From contig OX336354.1 in assembly GCA_946902875.1 (NCBI GenBank), positions 10,761,247 through 10,825,246 on the forward strand: DNA of 64,000 bases. Direction: 5' to 3'. Position 1 is the first letter of the stretch. Every line of letters begins with the position of its first letter. This stretch comes from Nematopogon swammerdamellus. Its lineage: Eukaryota; Arthropoda; Insecta; Lepidoptera; Adelidae. Positions 56,901-64,000 of this stretch are shown here, piece by piece. The position numbers and the translations under genes are program-made. The notes under the pieces were generated by a model. That model had not been told where the DNA came from, did no database searches, and was given only the letters and a program-made list of their open reading frames with translations.

Positions 56901-56963
56901 AAGAAGCAGTGGTTCGAAGAAGTCATAGACAATTATTTGAAGCTTTGGGAGAGCAACATGTGA
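47786..56963 (+). CDS. tsl: Torso-like, MACPF-domain secreted protein (whole gene)
   Basis: Coding exons: 47786-47931, 48774-49001, 49416-49713, 52527-52661 (4a) or 55289-55423 (4b), and 56703-56963. Phases are 2, 2, 0 and 0; every intron begins GT and ends AG. The product is 355 residues, close to the family's usual size. Residues 1 to about 25 form a signal peptide (LATTTLALLPLLLC core). The MACPF fold covers most of the rest, with its signature at 208-212 (YGSHY). NxS/T sequons lie at N63, N149 and N274. The block RVVPRNDTEGWVFREPTVNV and the whole order of motifs match insect Torso-like. From family knowledge it is a secreted protein needed for activation of the Torso receptor at the embryo poles, with further roles in growth and developmental timing; no membrane pore activity is established. 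Two exon 4 versions make this copy unusual. The introns carry SINEs and MITEs. Confidence 0.93.
47981..48093 (+). mobile_element. SINE head only, tRNA-derived (family A)
   Basis: A box TGGCCGAGTGG, B box GGTTCGAATCC and an A run at 48085-48093 directly after the head; the family A body is missing. It lies in torso-like intron 1, 50 bp after the donor. The acceptor ends do not pair, so it is not a tRNA gene. Confidence 0.8.
48117..48196 (+). mobile_element. Retroposon family C, 5' fragment
   Basis: TACCGTGTGGGGCCGGTACT to GGCGACTAAGGGATA, cut off there and followed by unrelated sequence. In torso-like intron 1. Confidence 0.75.
48209..48431 (+). mobile_element. SINE family B, headless copy
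   Basis: GGTAGGGTTTAACCCGCCCG to the A run at 48423-48431. A short block is duplicated at its start (GGTGGTAGGGT). Third retroposon in torso-like intron 1. Confidence 0.85.
48774..49001 (+). CDS. tsl: torso-like exon 2
   Basis: Acceptor GTTGCAG, then A completing an Arg codon, YGYLSICMRVVPRNDTEGWV..., through KTATFDGDFHMEFCDN to FRDFSFE-R in phase 2 before GTGCGT. Residues 50-124. Contains the N63 sequon. Confidence 0.93.
49135..49345 (+). repeat. Retroposon tail with ATCC microsatellite
   Basis: AAAATCCGTTCAGTAGTTTT then TGCGTGAGAG and CATC/CATA repeats at 49270-49316. In torso-like intron 2. Confidence 0.6.
49416..49713 (+). CDS. tsl: torso-like exon 3 (MACPF signature)
   Basis: Acceptor ATTTCAG, then R/LERPWRAFTAGWPTDIM..., DHCYVLIRVSRFRDSG, and IADFIRKYGSHYIASYITG with the MACPF signature Y-G-[ST]-H-Y. 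It ends SLYQ in phase 0 before GTGAGA. Residues 126-224. The exon is followed almost at once by a retroposon tail (49730). Confidence 0.93.
49730..49920 (+). mobile_element. Retroposon tail (family E)
   Basis: Same blocks as 13610-13830, with GACA repeats at 49868-49886. Starts 17 bp after the exon 3 donor of torso-like. Confidence 0.65.
50063..50436 (+). mobile_element. SINE family A, full length
   Basis: The most complete copy. The tRNA-derived head has A box TGGCCGAGTGG (50071-50081) and B box GGTTCGAATCC (50117-50127). The linker GAGTTTTTTCTGACACCTGC follows, then the family body, ending in an A run at 50436. The head resembles a class II (Leu/Ser-like) tRNA. In torso-like intron 3. Confidence 0.88.
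50956..51342 (-). mobile_element. SINE family B, near full length
   Basis: T run at 50958-50969, complete body, then the 5S-like block (complement, ATCCAAGTACTGATCACGCC) and tRNA-like start (complement, ACCACTGAGCTAACAAGGCTG, cut to the A-box region). Confirms the composite head seen at 35777. In torso-like intron 3. Confidence 0.85.
51429..52173. mobile_element. hAT-type MITE with TSD TTCAATAG
   Basis: Left end CAGGGGCGGC, right end GCCCCGCCACTG, flanked by TTCAATAG at 51421-51428 and 52174-52181. The 8-bp duplication and CAGGGGCG end are typical of hAT elements. 745 bp including a nested family I element. In torso-like intron 3. Confidence 0.9.
51664..52068. mobile_element. Family I DNA element, nested
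   Basis: ATAAAGTGTTTCGTTAGTCA and TGACTAACGAAACACCTTAT ends, arms over 60 bp. It carries the same internal blocks as 35163 and 35547 and sits inside the hAT-type MITE. Confidence 0.85.
52527..52661 (+). CDS. tsl: torso-like exon 4a
   Basis: 135 nt, 45 codons, phase 0 at both ends: VFVFSRAVYSRLKERMKSQG...HIGQVK. Acceptor GATTGCAG, donor GTTAGA. It encodes residues 225-269, directly after the signature, a region that in MACPF folds leads into the second helical cluster. GC content resembles exons 2, 3 and 5. Competes with, or adds to, exon 4b. Confidence 0.9.
53065..53190 (+). mobile_element. LINE 3' tail (family D)
   Basis: Relative of 8207-8345, ending GGAACAATAAAGCATTTTCT with CTAT repeats. 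In the intron between exons 4a and 4b. The rest of that intron (52662-55288) is AT-rich with short frames only. Confidence 0.65.
54453..54531. repeat. Short inverted repeat (possible small MITE)
   Basis: CTGGGACTACATGTGG, then GCGGTTCCGAACCG, against GGAACCGGCCACATGTGGTC then CCAG. Arms of about 27 bp. Between torso-like exons 4a and 4b. Confidence 0.6.
55289..55423 (+). CDS. tsl: torso-like exon 4b (alternative to 4a)
   Basis: 135 nt, 45 codons, phase 0 at both ends: VFVFSRMAYSLIKERLKAKG...HIGQVK. Acceptor TATTTTAG, donor GTAAAA. Aligned without gaps to exon 4a, 26 of 45 residues are identical, with both ends (VFVFSR and HIGQVK) fully kept and most change in the middle (WTASELNNFF against ISPKELESYF). 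There is no stop, and both splice sites are good, so it is unlikely to be a dead copy. It is more AT-rich than 4a. Use of 4b in place of 4a keeps the frame; use of both would add 45 residues and also keep it. Confidence 0.82.
55472..55803 (+). mobile_element. Retroposon family C, full-length type copy
   Basis: TACCGTGTGGGGCCGGTACT to GTGATATGTATGTATGTAA. It starts about 50 bp after the exon 4b donor of torso-like. A short duplication of the start (ACCGGCCCCAC) precedes it. Confidence 0.85.
56703..56963 (+). CDS. tsl: torso-like last coding exon
   Basis: Acceptor TGTCACCAG, then VASGNKTVEAWAAKRLRTQY..., TLSPAFKDEKKKQWFEEVID and the end NYLKLWESNM, stop TGA 56961-56963. Residues 270-355, with the N274 sequon. 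C-terminal helical part of the protein. Confidence 0.93.
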   Translation: MASGNKTVEAWAAKRLRTQYYIFTYPSLLKLHSEPAMLRSLNTLLGNEALLQLELKTLSPAFKDEKKKQWFEEVIDNYLKLWESNM

Positions 56964-57978
56964 TATATAATATATATATATCTAAATATAATGGGTTTAA
57001 ATTGGGGACAATTCATTACTTGCAAGGCTTCGACATAGCTTACAACGCATGTTTTAGGTTATGTCGATGATACAAGGCGATACCTGTGACAGACGTCAGA
57101 GTTAAGGCCCTGCCAACCCGTATTCACCCGTACTCCTCTTTCAAGACGCCGCTTTCGCTGGTTGGAGTAGGATGCAACACAATCAATAAAAAATTTGGTT
57201 TTTATTTTGTTATTCTAAAACTAAAGATCGAAACAAAAGAGTAAAAAGATACGCATTTAGATATATATTCAACAAATAAAATATATTTTTTCCAAAGCCC
57301 TGATTTCGTCACGTTGCCTTAAATACGTTTTTATCATCGATGCCCTTTATAACTAAATTCAGAGGCACGTTCATGATTTTTTCTATCGAGCGAAGTTAAT
57401 CAAATTGTGTTTTCAAAAAGCTATCGATCTGCGCTGATAGATGAAGTAGGTAGATATATTAAAACTGAATCTGTAAGGTGAGTAATATTTGTGGTAAACT
57501 TCTTGAAATTCGTGTCAGACGCAGCCTCACGCCACCATAATAGATTTTGCCCGCGGGCAATTTGGAAAACCAATTCGTTGTCGTAAAATGAACCACTTGC
57601 AAAACCTTAAGTTCAACATGGCCTGGGTGTGGTGCTTCACAGAACGACAAACGATGTGAACTATTTTAATGTTATTATACCTAATGGGTTTTTCATGAAT
57701 AAACTGCTGTCACGGGTATCATATCTCGGTGGACAAAGTATAGTGGGTGGGTACCCATACTCTGTGTGCCTGGAATCAATCCTGTGAAAGAACAAAACAT
57801 CTGTCACCGTAGCATATATATTGCGTCCATTTTAACCAGTAGAACTGACAAAATGGTGGACTATCAGAAGAGCAAAGTAATAAAAACGGAAAAAATTATA
57901 GCTTTCCCAAATTGTGTCATAGAATTGTATTAAATAATGTAACATACATATATCCTGTTCAGATTGTGTACAATTTTA
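56964..57978 (+). other. torso-like 3' UTR and flank
   Basis: The 3' UTR runs to about 57210. Beyond that I see no gene. Confidence 0.5.
57185..57190 (+). other. Polyadenylation signal of torso-like
   Basis: AATAAA 222 bp after the stop codon, followed by a T-rich region. It is the first such signal downstream, so it is the likely 3' end signal. Confidence 0.6.
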
Positions 57979-58150
57979 TTTCCCGGCAGCAGATAATGCG
58001 TGTCTGCGATCTTTAGAAAGATACAATCCGGTCGTAGAGCGTCGTCCCTGTCACGCAGAGTCGCACAGAGTCGTGCGAGTTCGTGCGACAGGGACGACGA
58101 CAGGTGGTCTCTTTCTAAAGCTTGACACGCATTATTTGCTGCCGGGAAAT
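57979..58150. mobile_element. Fold-back MITE (family H)
   Basis: ATTTCCCGGCAGCAGATAATG and the complementary end TATTTGCTGCCGGGAAAT (each cut short here). Arms include CTTTAGAAAGATACAATCC and AGAGCGTCGTCCCTGTC. Confidence 0.85.
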
Positions 58151-58617
58151 GTATTTGAGGCTATTCTACGCTTTGTAACAAACATAATTAGTAAAAGCGG
58201 TAGGGTTCTAGGTACGCCTGTTGCGGAGATATACATTTTTAAAGTTATTAATTTAGTGTAATGTTGTAATTAGCATGAATCACGAAGATGCGAAGATTAG
58301 CCAAATCGGGCGCGCGCGGGGCGCGGGGCAGCAGGCAGCGGGAATACGGACGGGACGCGACGCGAGTAAACGCAAACAGATAGTCCGCCCCGCCCGCGTA
58401 CCGACCGCGCCCCGCCGCGCCGCCGCCGGCTGCTCCGCCCGCGTACCGCCCGCCGCTAAAGACGTTCACACATTGTAGTACGCATTTAGTTTGTTAGGAA
58501 ATTCTAAAATTTTAATGAAAGCACATATTTAAAAAATTCTTTCACCAGTGCTTTTGTTACAAGGCGTAGAACAGCCTCCATAAAGGAACAACACCAGTCC
58601 TAGGACACCCTGTATAT
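58151..58617. mobile_element. Fold-back element with CpG-rich core
   Basis: GAGGCTATTCTACGCTTTGT at the left and its complement ACAAGGCGTAGAACAGCCTC at the right; the right outer end is ACACCCTGTATA, as in other elements of this type. The centre (58305-58455) is almost pure G/C. Long frames on both strands there are composition effects. Confidence 0.55.
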
Positions 58618-59807
58618 CGAATGATACGTAGGTAGTCAAATAACTTGGTTAATAATGGGGTTATGTTGGCAGCTGTGCGTTACAGAGCAAACATGGTTGC
58701 CAACATAACCTGTGTGTATTCCGATTTCCGACAGGCCAAAAGACAAATACAATTTTTGCCTCTACTGTAACAAGGTAACCAGCTCGTTAAATATAAGTTC
58801 ACCAGATAAAAACAAACTGCAGGATGTTCGATATAGTAGTGATATTGTGTATTCCTATGAGTATGTAGATAAGTGTAAAAAATAAGTGAGAAAAGTTCAC
58901 ATACCTACCATTTTGTCAGTAAGAATTTAGCGCAGATTTAGATAGGATAATTTAAAACAAAATGTGATTTGTAGTAAATTATCTAGAAACAAAATTGTCA
59001 ACTTGTTATTTAATTATAAATGTTGTTGTTCAGTGAATGTGTTCTACTTACACCTTTGTGCAATACAACTAGGAATTAAACTGAACCACATCTGGGGATA
59101 AGAATTAATTTTACTAGGTAACAGCTGATTCAATAGGAGCAACGTTGGAGATATTGCATTTATATGTTAAATGTGCATTGTATATTTAAGAATTTAGGCA
59201 TCACCTTTAGTGCCTATGAATTGTTGTAAATACTTTAGATTTTTGTAATTTATGGTTTAATAAATTAAAATTAAAAACATGTTGTAGTTTATTTTTTTAA
59301 AGTATCTAGGGGTATACTAAAGTGTCCCAAGTCGACAGTCGACAAATCCTGCATGTCGACAGTAGGCTGTGAAGCGGCCTAACAATGAAGGCATAATCCT
59401 CAAAGAAAGAATGTCCTTTGATTGATAAAGCACAGGCTGATCACACGACGAACAAAACATTAAATAAACAAATTTTAAATCATATGCCGACATTCGGCCG
59501 AGTACGACCGAATGCCCATGGGTGTCGTTTTAGACACCGTATGGGTTGGGCGAGGGCCACAGGTCGCGCTTTCAATAAAAAAAAAATTAAGCTAAACTCA
59601 GACGCCGTCACAAAGTTTCACAATCGCAAATTATTCAGCTCGAGATAAGCGGAAGGATTTTCCAAGTCAAACAGAGTAATATTATCTTTAAGGCCACGCG
59701 TGTCAACTCAGGGTTATCGTACTATCTATCCAGCTCCGGGCGAAAATTGCGTTCAGCTGGAGCTATTACTATGAATATATATTTAGTACTTTGTCATATT
59801 CACTACT
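58618..59807. other. Stretch without a recognised gene
   Basis: AT-rich. A repeat-type motif, GAATGCCCATGGGTGTCG, lies at about 59510 and is shared with 43880 and 45675. No coding region recognised. Confidence 0.4.
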
Positions 59808-59926
59808 CTCAAATCAAAACAAACGTGCAACTCGCACAACAAAATTTTATGGCTTGGTGAAGGGAGATTCCCTTCACTAAGCCATAAAACTTTATTATGC
59901 GAACTTCACGTTTGTTTTGATTTGAG
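59808..59926. repeat. Long hairpin, 119 nt
   Basis: The arms pair over about 58 positions with about seven mismatches: CTCAAATCAAAACAAACGTG at the left, CACGTTTGTTTTGATTTGAG at the right, loop next to AAGGGAGATTCCCTTC. It could be a small fold-back MITE or a source of small RNA. Confidence 0.85.
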
Positions 59927-59994
59927 AATAACTGCCTGCGAGCCCTCTGAAAACAAAATACGGACTAGGTGTTTGCAGGAAGGTTTTACATTTA

Positions 59995-60330
59995 GATATG
60001 ACGGGTACTCTGGCACTGAAACTCGTAGATCTTATTGACTGGACTGTTTGGACACACTCCAAATGCCTCTGGTTCAGTACTAATGGCACACGTTAGTATA
60101 GCTAGGATGGAAGACACTGGGAAAGGACCACAACGGTGAGGAAGAAGTTCGAGGGTTCGACTGGAAGAAAATATTGAGTGTGCAGCGAATCCGGGCAGAC
60201 TGGACCACCATGAGCAGGGAGTAGACGGCAGCAGGGAATTTCCCCAACCCCTCCGGGGTAGGCGATATAGTCCCAACCTGCGAACCTGATCGCCGGACTG
60301 ACCCCGTCAGTCAGTCCTCTTACCAAGAAC
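59995..60330 (-). other. Open frames in an unassigned repeat-like stretch
   Basis: Two overlapping minus-strand frames (94 and 74 codons) lie here. The base composition differs from the surroundings and resembles a retroelement 3' coding end, but I recognise no domain. Confidence 0.25.
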
Positions 60331-60334
60331 TATA

Positions 60335-60775
60335 TATACATGGTGTTGTAACGGCCACTACATTAAAAAATAAAACAAAAAAGGCAAATAATTTTTTTCT
60401 GAATTCCCTTTAAATAAAAAGTTGCAGTTTTCATACAAACTAATTGATTTATTTAGTGTAAAAGGATCTAATGTTCCGCACGAACGTGGGAATGAAAGGC
60501 GCGCGGTGAGTGAGCGAGTAGGGACGAGTGCGCGGAGTGAGGAGATGCACCGCGGCGGCGCGGCGTAAGTTTTTCGACCCCGACCGTTCCCGCGCCAGCA
60601 CCCTCCCACCGCGCGCGTCAAATTACACTAGACGAAAACATACATTTGAAAAATTTATATCTCCAAAACTAGACACTTTAGAGAAAAACTTCATTTACTT
60701 TTTTGTCTCGGAAAAACATGAGGATTGCGCTTCCCAAATTAATGTACTGGCCGTTACAACATCCTGTATAGTATA
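60335..60775. mobile_element. Terminal-repeat element with CpG-rich core
   Basis: GGTGTTGTAACGGCCACTAC at the left and TACTGGCCGTTACAACATCC at the right. The core at 60480-60620 is CpG-rich. Inverse copy of 9313-9742. Confidence 0.8.
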
Positions 60776-60796
60776 GCTAGGTAAAATGCTAGGTAC

Positions 60797-61092
60797 ACCT
60801 ACTGCTTCGCCGTTTCGGAACCGGTGTAAAACTGTAGGTCCCTTCCCTTGCCCCTTACTAGGTGGTAGGCACAAATTGTAGCCGACGGGGTTGGTATCAC
60901 CATACTGTATGTAAGATGGCCGCATAGCAGCCTCGGTTGTGTTCTCCTCTAGTCCAGTATAGCCAGCAAACCAGGGAAGTCTCCGGTATGGCATGGCACC
61001 TACCTACCTTCTCGGAGGTTATATTGGCTGGTAGGACCATGTGCTTTGGCCCCTCCGACTCAGCCACCCATACCGGATTATATAAAAAAAAA
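60797..61092 (+). mobile_element. SINE family A, headless copy
   Basis: Starts CTACTGCTTCGCCGTTTCGG, full body, A run at 61084-61092. 61093-61945 shows no further gene and is the likely upstream region of the torso-like paralog. Confidence 0.85.
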
Positions 61093-61945
61093 GTAATTAG
61101 AGTGAGTGTGTCTAGGAAACCAAGCCATGAATGATTATGTTATACCTATGTGTGCTGTGGTAATGTATTATCATTATCGCAGATGCATTACACATAACAT
61201 TTCCCATTATGAAGTCATCTCCAGTACCTAACACGCTTCATTTTCCTGTTTTTTTTACCGACTCCGTCAATGGCAAAAAAGAAGAGTCACGACTTTTGAC
61301 ATTGGATTAAATAGTTATATTTTATAAGGCTTTTTAATTCTTCACACTTCCAAGTATTGGATTAAATTACATTTAAATTCAGAGAGCTCCCTCACGAGTT
61401 CACGACCACAAACTACCTTCGTCACTTGTCAAGAGTTGAAAATTAATATTTTGCCGTTCGTGGGCCCTTCGCTTTACAGGTATAAGTGGCCGTTTAGCCA
61501 GACATTATCTGGACCGGCATCATGATCTCAAGAGATTGACTTACAAACATTTATCACTGAGCAAACTGTTAAAGCATGTCAGCAAGGCGGCATATTTCTG
61601 TGCCGGCCGAGTAAAAATGATTCATTTTGTCATTAATTTTCAACTCATTCACACTGGTTTTTCATCTAACGATATGTGTCACTACTGATGTCGCACGTCT
61701 CAATAATATTCATTCTCGAGCGCGTCTAATCTGCTAAGGTCAAGTTCACATCACAACCTTTGCATTTCGCACGCGGACAAAAAATGTTTTGTTTGAAAAA
61801 ACACTCACATTATTCGTGTATATCTCGTTGACTGGACCCGCTGGTGGACTTTAGTTTACATTTTAAAACAATTCATTGTAGTGTGATGCTCATAGAACAA
61901 TAATAATTTCTATTAAATAATAAATAGTATTTTGATCTCAGTGTC

Positions 61946-62088
61946 ATGGTGATAGTAAAACGTATGTACGCATTAGTGCAGTTATGGATATTGTGTGCAC
62001 CGTTTGGGCTTGCTACGAGAACGGATTACGAGAACGAGGCCGACACTCTTCTGCCCACTATTGGTAATGCAATAGATATTTTTGCAAA
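61946..62088 (+). CDS. First coding exon of a tandem torso-like paralog (partial)
   Basis: ATG 61946 opens MVIVKRMYALVQLWILCAPF..., a clear signal peptide, followed by an acidic linker (DYENEADTLLP) and TIGNAIDIFA-K. The exon stops in phase 2 before a GTGAGT donor, the same phase as torso-like exon 1. The end G-N-A-I-D-I-F-x-K matches G-K-A-I-N-I-F-x-R of that exon, at the same distance from the splice site. Exon length (143 nt against 146 nt) and layout agree. I infer a second torso-like gene, same strand, starting about 5 kb after the first; the remaining exons would lie beyond 64000. The other possibility is an orphan exon from a partial duplication. Confidence 0.75.
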
Positions 62089-63167
62089 GTGAGTATTTTT
62101 ATGAATATATTTTTTTATTTTAATTATGTACCTACGATTTATAGTAACTACCTACATTCTTTAAATTTTTGGATGAGGTCTGTTCAAATGCAATAAACTA
62201 AAAAAAAAAACTAAAATATAAAAATATTATTTCCATATTTTGAATTGTCATTCTTCTCAGGTATAAAAAATAATGTATATCATATTATATTATTATTTTC
62301 TCACAAAAATGAAACACATTGAAGTGTATAAACATTAAGTATGCATAGATAAAAAACATATCACGTTAGGTATAAAAATGTTTTCAAGTTTAAATAATTT
62401 TACACTGTTGCATTTTGCAACACCTTTTTCATCCGTTGTGTCAGCCCACCGCACAATGTTCCTCACGAAACTAGGTGCCGTGGCAGTGCTTCCCTTGTGT
62501 CGCGTCGGCTACACTATTTGATTTCTAAGATTCTTTAGTATTTCACATATTATTTGTTAGTTTAATATAATAGGTTTACATTTCATCTTATTTAATATAG
62601 GTTTTATTTTTATTTTTGTGATAATTGTACAATTTATCAAAATGTCATAAAAATACTGCATACCTACATGTAAATTTAAGTCTACAAATATCTAGTGTCA
62701 TTGAACCCAAATTATCTTTAAGTCGTAATTGTTTACATACTACAAATTACGCACATCAAAATCATTGTACTATACCAGAAATAACTAGACACTTTACGAT
62801 ATAGAAAAATCTCTCGCATTTCTTGAAGGTAATATTTTCGCATGAATTAAAAACTAGGTACAATTAATTACAGAGAAGGCTATTTCCTAGGATGCCTTGT
62901 TACAACGATGGTTAAAATATGAGTTGCATTTTTGTTGTGTTGTTCAGCATTTTATAGTAATGTAATTTTACATAATATACTATCCAATCCAATCATATCA
63001 ATAAAATTTCTAAATCAAATAATTGGTGCCAAATATTTACACTTATGTAATTCTTACTTTAAAATAATCTCGTCTAGCAATTATTGTGTTTTACTTACTA
63101 CTAATTGATATAAAAGCATCTGTTCTATATGTGAAAAAAACTCCCCGACCCTATAAAGTCAAAAATA
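62089..63167 (+). other. Probable intron 1 of the paralog
   Basis: AT-rich. Contains only a short piece of SINE family B (62440-62520, CTAGGTGCCGTGGCAGTGCT, minus orientation). No exon resembling torso-like exon 2 was found before the window ends. Confidence 0.5.
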
Positions 63168-63455
63168 ATTTCCGTTTACTTACTTACTTAAAGAAGTTGA
63201 GGGACCGCTAAGTTAATTTCCGCGCAGCTGTTGAGTTTTTACTTTTTATTTTCTTATCGGTCCCCCGACTTCTTTAAGTAAGTAAACGGAAATGATTTTA
63301 GATTTTTTAAGGGTGGTTTTTTTTTTGTAATTTAACTTTTATTTCAAGCTTTAAAAAAAAACGCATCCAAATTAGTCCATCCGTTAGGAGCTACAATGCC
63401 ACAGACACACCTCATACACACACACACACCCCATACACACACACACACACACTCA
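63168..63455. repeat. Hairpin followed by CA microsatellite
   Basis: TTTCCGTTTACTTACTTACT then TAAAGAAGTTGAGGGACCG, with the complement CGGTCCCCCGACTTCTTTAA and GTAAGTAAACGGAAA at 63258-63295. A retroposon-like segment with GTCCATCCGTTAGGAGCTAC and CA repeats (63417-63452) follows. Confidence 0.75.
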
Positions 63456-63534
63456 CGTTAAACTTATAACACCCCTCCGTTTGCATCGGGGGTTAAAAAC
63501 AAGGCATAATATGTAGCGTATCTGTATCTGTACA

Positions 63535-63714
63535 GTACGCGGCAGTAAATAATGTAGATGGAGCTTTAGAAAGAGACAATCCGGTTGTAGAGCGTCGTCT
63601 CTGTCTCATTAATTCCCACGTCTCTGCGCGACAGGGACGACGCGCTACAACCGGATTGTCTTTTTCTAAAGCCCGGCGCGTATTATTATTATACTGCCGC
63701 GTACTTTACGTTCA
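63535..63714. mobile_element. Fold-back MITE (family H)
   Basis: GTACGCGGCAGTAAATAATG and the matching ACTGCCGCGTAC end. Arms include GAAAGAGACAATCCGGTTGT and AGAGCGTCGTCTCTGTC. The best-preserved of the four copies. Confidence 0.88.
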
Positions 63715-63724
63715 TCTGCAATCT

Positions 63725-63907
63725 GTACCCTAATCACGAGATTTAACCTACTACGCTACGCCGTGTTCTCCGCATCATGTTGTATGGAGAAACGGAGCAG
63801 CGCCTCTAGTGATAGATTTGCGACCTTCATTTCTCCATACAAAATGATGCGGAGAACACGGCGTAGCGTAGCGTAACATAGTAGGTTAAATCTCGTGATA
63901 GGGGTAC
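63725..63907. mobile_element. MITE with long arms
   Basis: GTACCCTAATCACGAGATTT, then AACCTACTACGCTACGCCGT and GTTCTCCGCATCATGTTGTA; the complements end CTCGTGATAGGGGTAC. Arms of about 70 bp, with one 10-bp length difference (a repeated ACGCT motif). 63908-64000 shows nothing more. Confidence 0.85.
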
Positions 63908-64000
63908 TGGTTCAGCGATCCGAAACGTAACGCATGCTGGAGAACTAGACAGAGTGGCCACTCGCTAGTTCCGACCTCGATTGACCCCCTACTCTACTGC

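Noticed and set aside
58248..58478. Frames on both strands in the G/C core
   Set aside because: Low stop density caused by composition inside a mobile element.

Overview
The window looks like repeat-rich nuclear DNA from an insect, most likely a moth or butterfly. The evidence is a five-exon torso-like gene (an arthropod MACPF protein), an intron-bearing tRNA-Leu(CAA), a mariner copy, and many short retroposon and MITE families with short TAGG/TACC and TATG microsatellite tails, a texture common in Lepidoptera. The species cannot be named from sequence alone.

Layout. 1-6.5 kb: a decayed gag-like zinc-knuckle remnant, then a two-exon hAT transposase on the minus strand (BED finger exon 5965-6070, main exon 1256-3162). 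Its intron is filled by a non-autonomous hAT-type element carrying a 100-bp minisatellite. 6.5-29 kb: no host gene recognised; SINE copies, 3' ends of LINEs, a deleted mariner, and several TIR elements with readable target-site duplications. 30.0-33.7 kb: a 68-bp satellite array of about 50 units with a ~1.09-kb higher-order duplication. 34-42.5 kb: LINE tails, a 1-kb palindrome interrupted by a full-length SINE with a tRNA/5S-like head, three decayed LINE ORF2 C-termini, and two small satellite arrays facing each other. 43.5-47.7 kb: MITEs and the tRNA-Leu gene.

47.8-57.2 kb holds the one complete host gene recognised, torso-like (tsl) on the plus strand: signal peptide plus MACPF domain, 355 residues in five coding exons. 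It has two versions of exon 4 (4a at 52527-52661, 4b at 55289-55423), each 45 codons, each in phase 0, 26/45 residues identical: candidate mutually exclusive exons lying just after the MACPF signature. About 5 kb downstream, 61946-62088 is a separate signal-peptide exon that ends in a related motif and in the same splice phase as tsl exon 1, so a tandem torso-like paralog appears to begin there and run past the window edge.

The host story is therefore a torso-like locus with both an exon duplication and a gene duplication. The rest is a record of nested transposition in which several insertion events can be read to the base. In Drosophila, Torso-like is needed for activation of the Torso receptor at the embryo poles and also affects growth and timing; this is family knowledge, not something the window shows.
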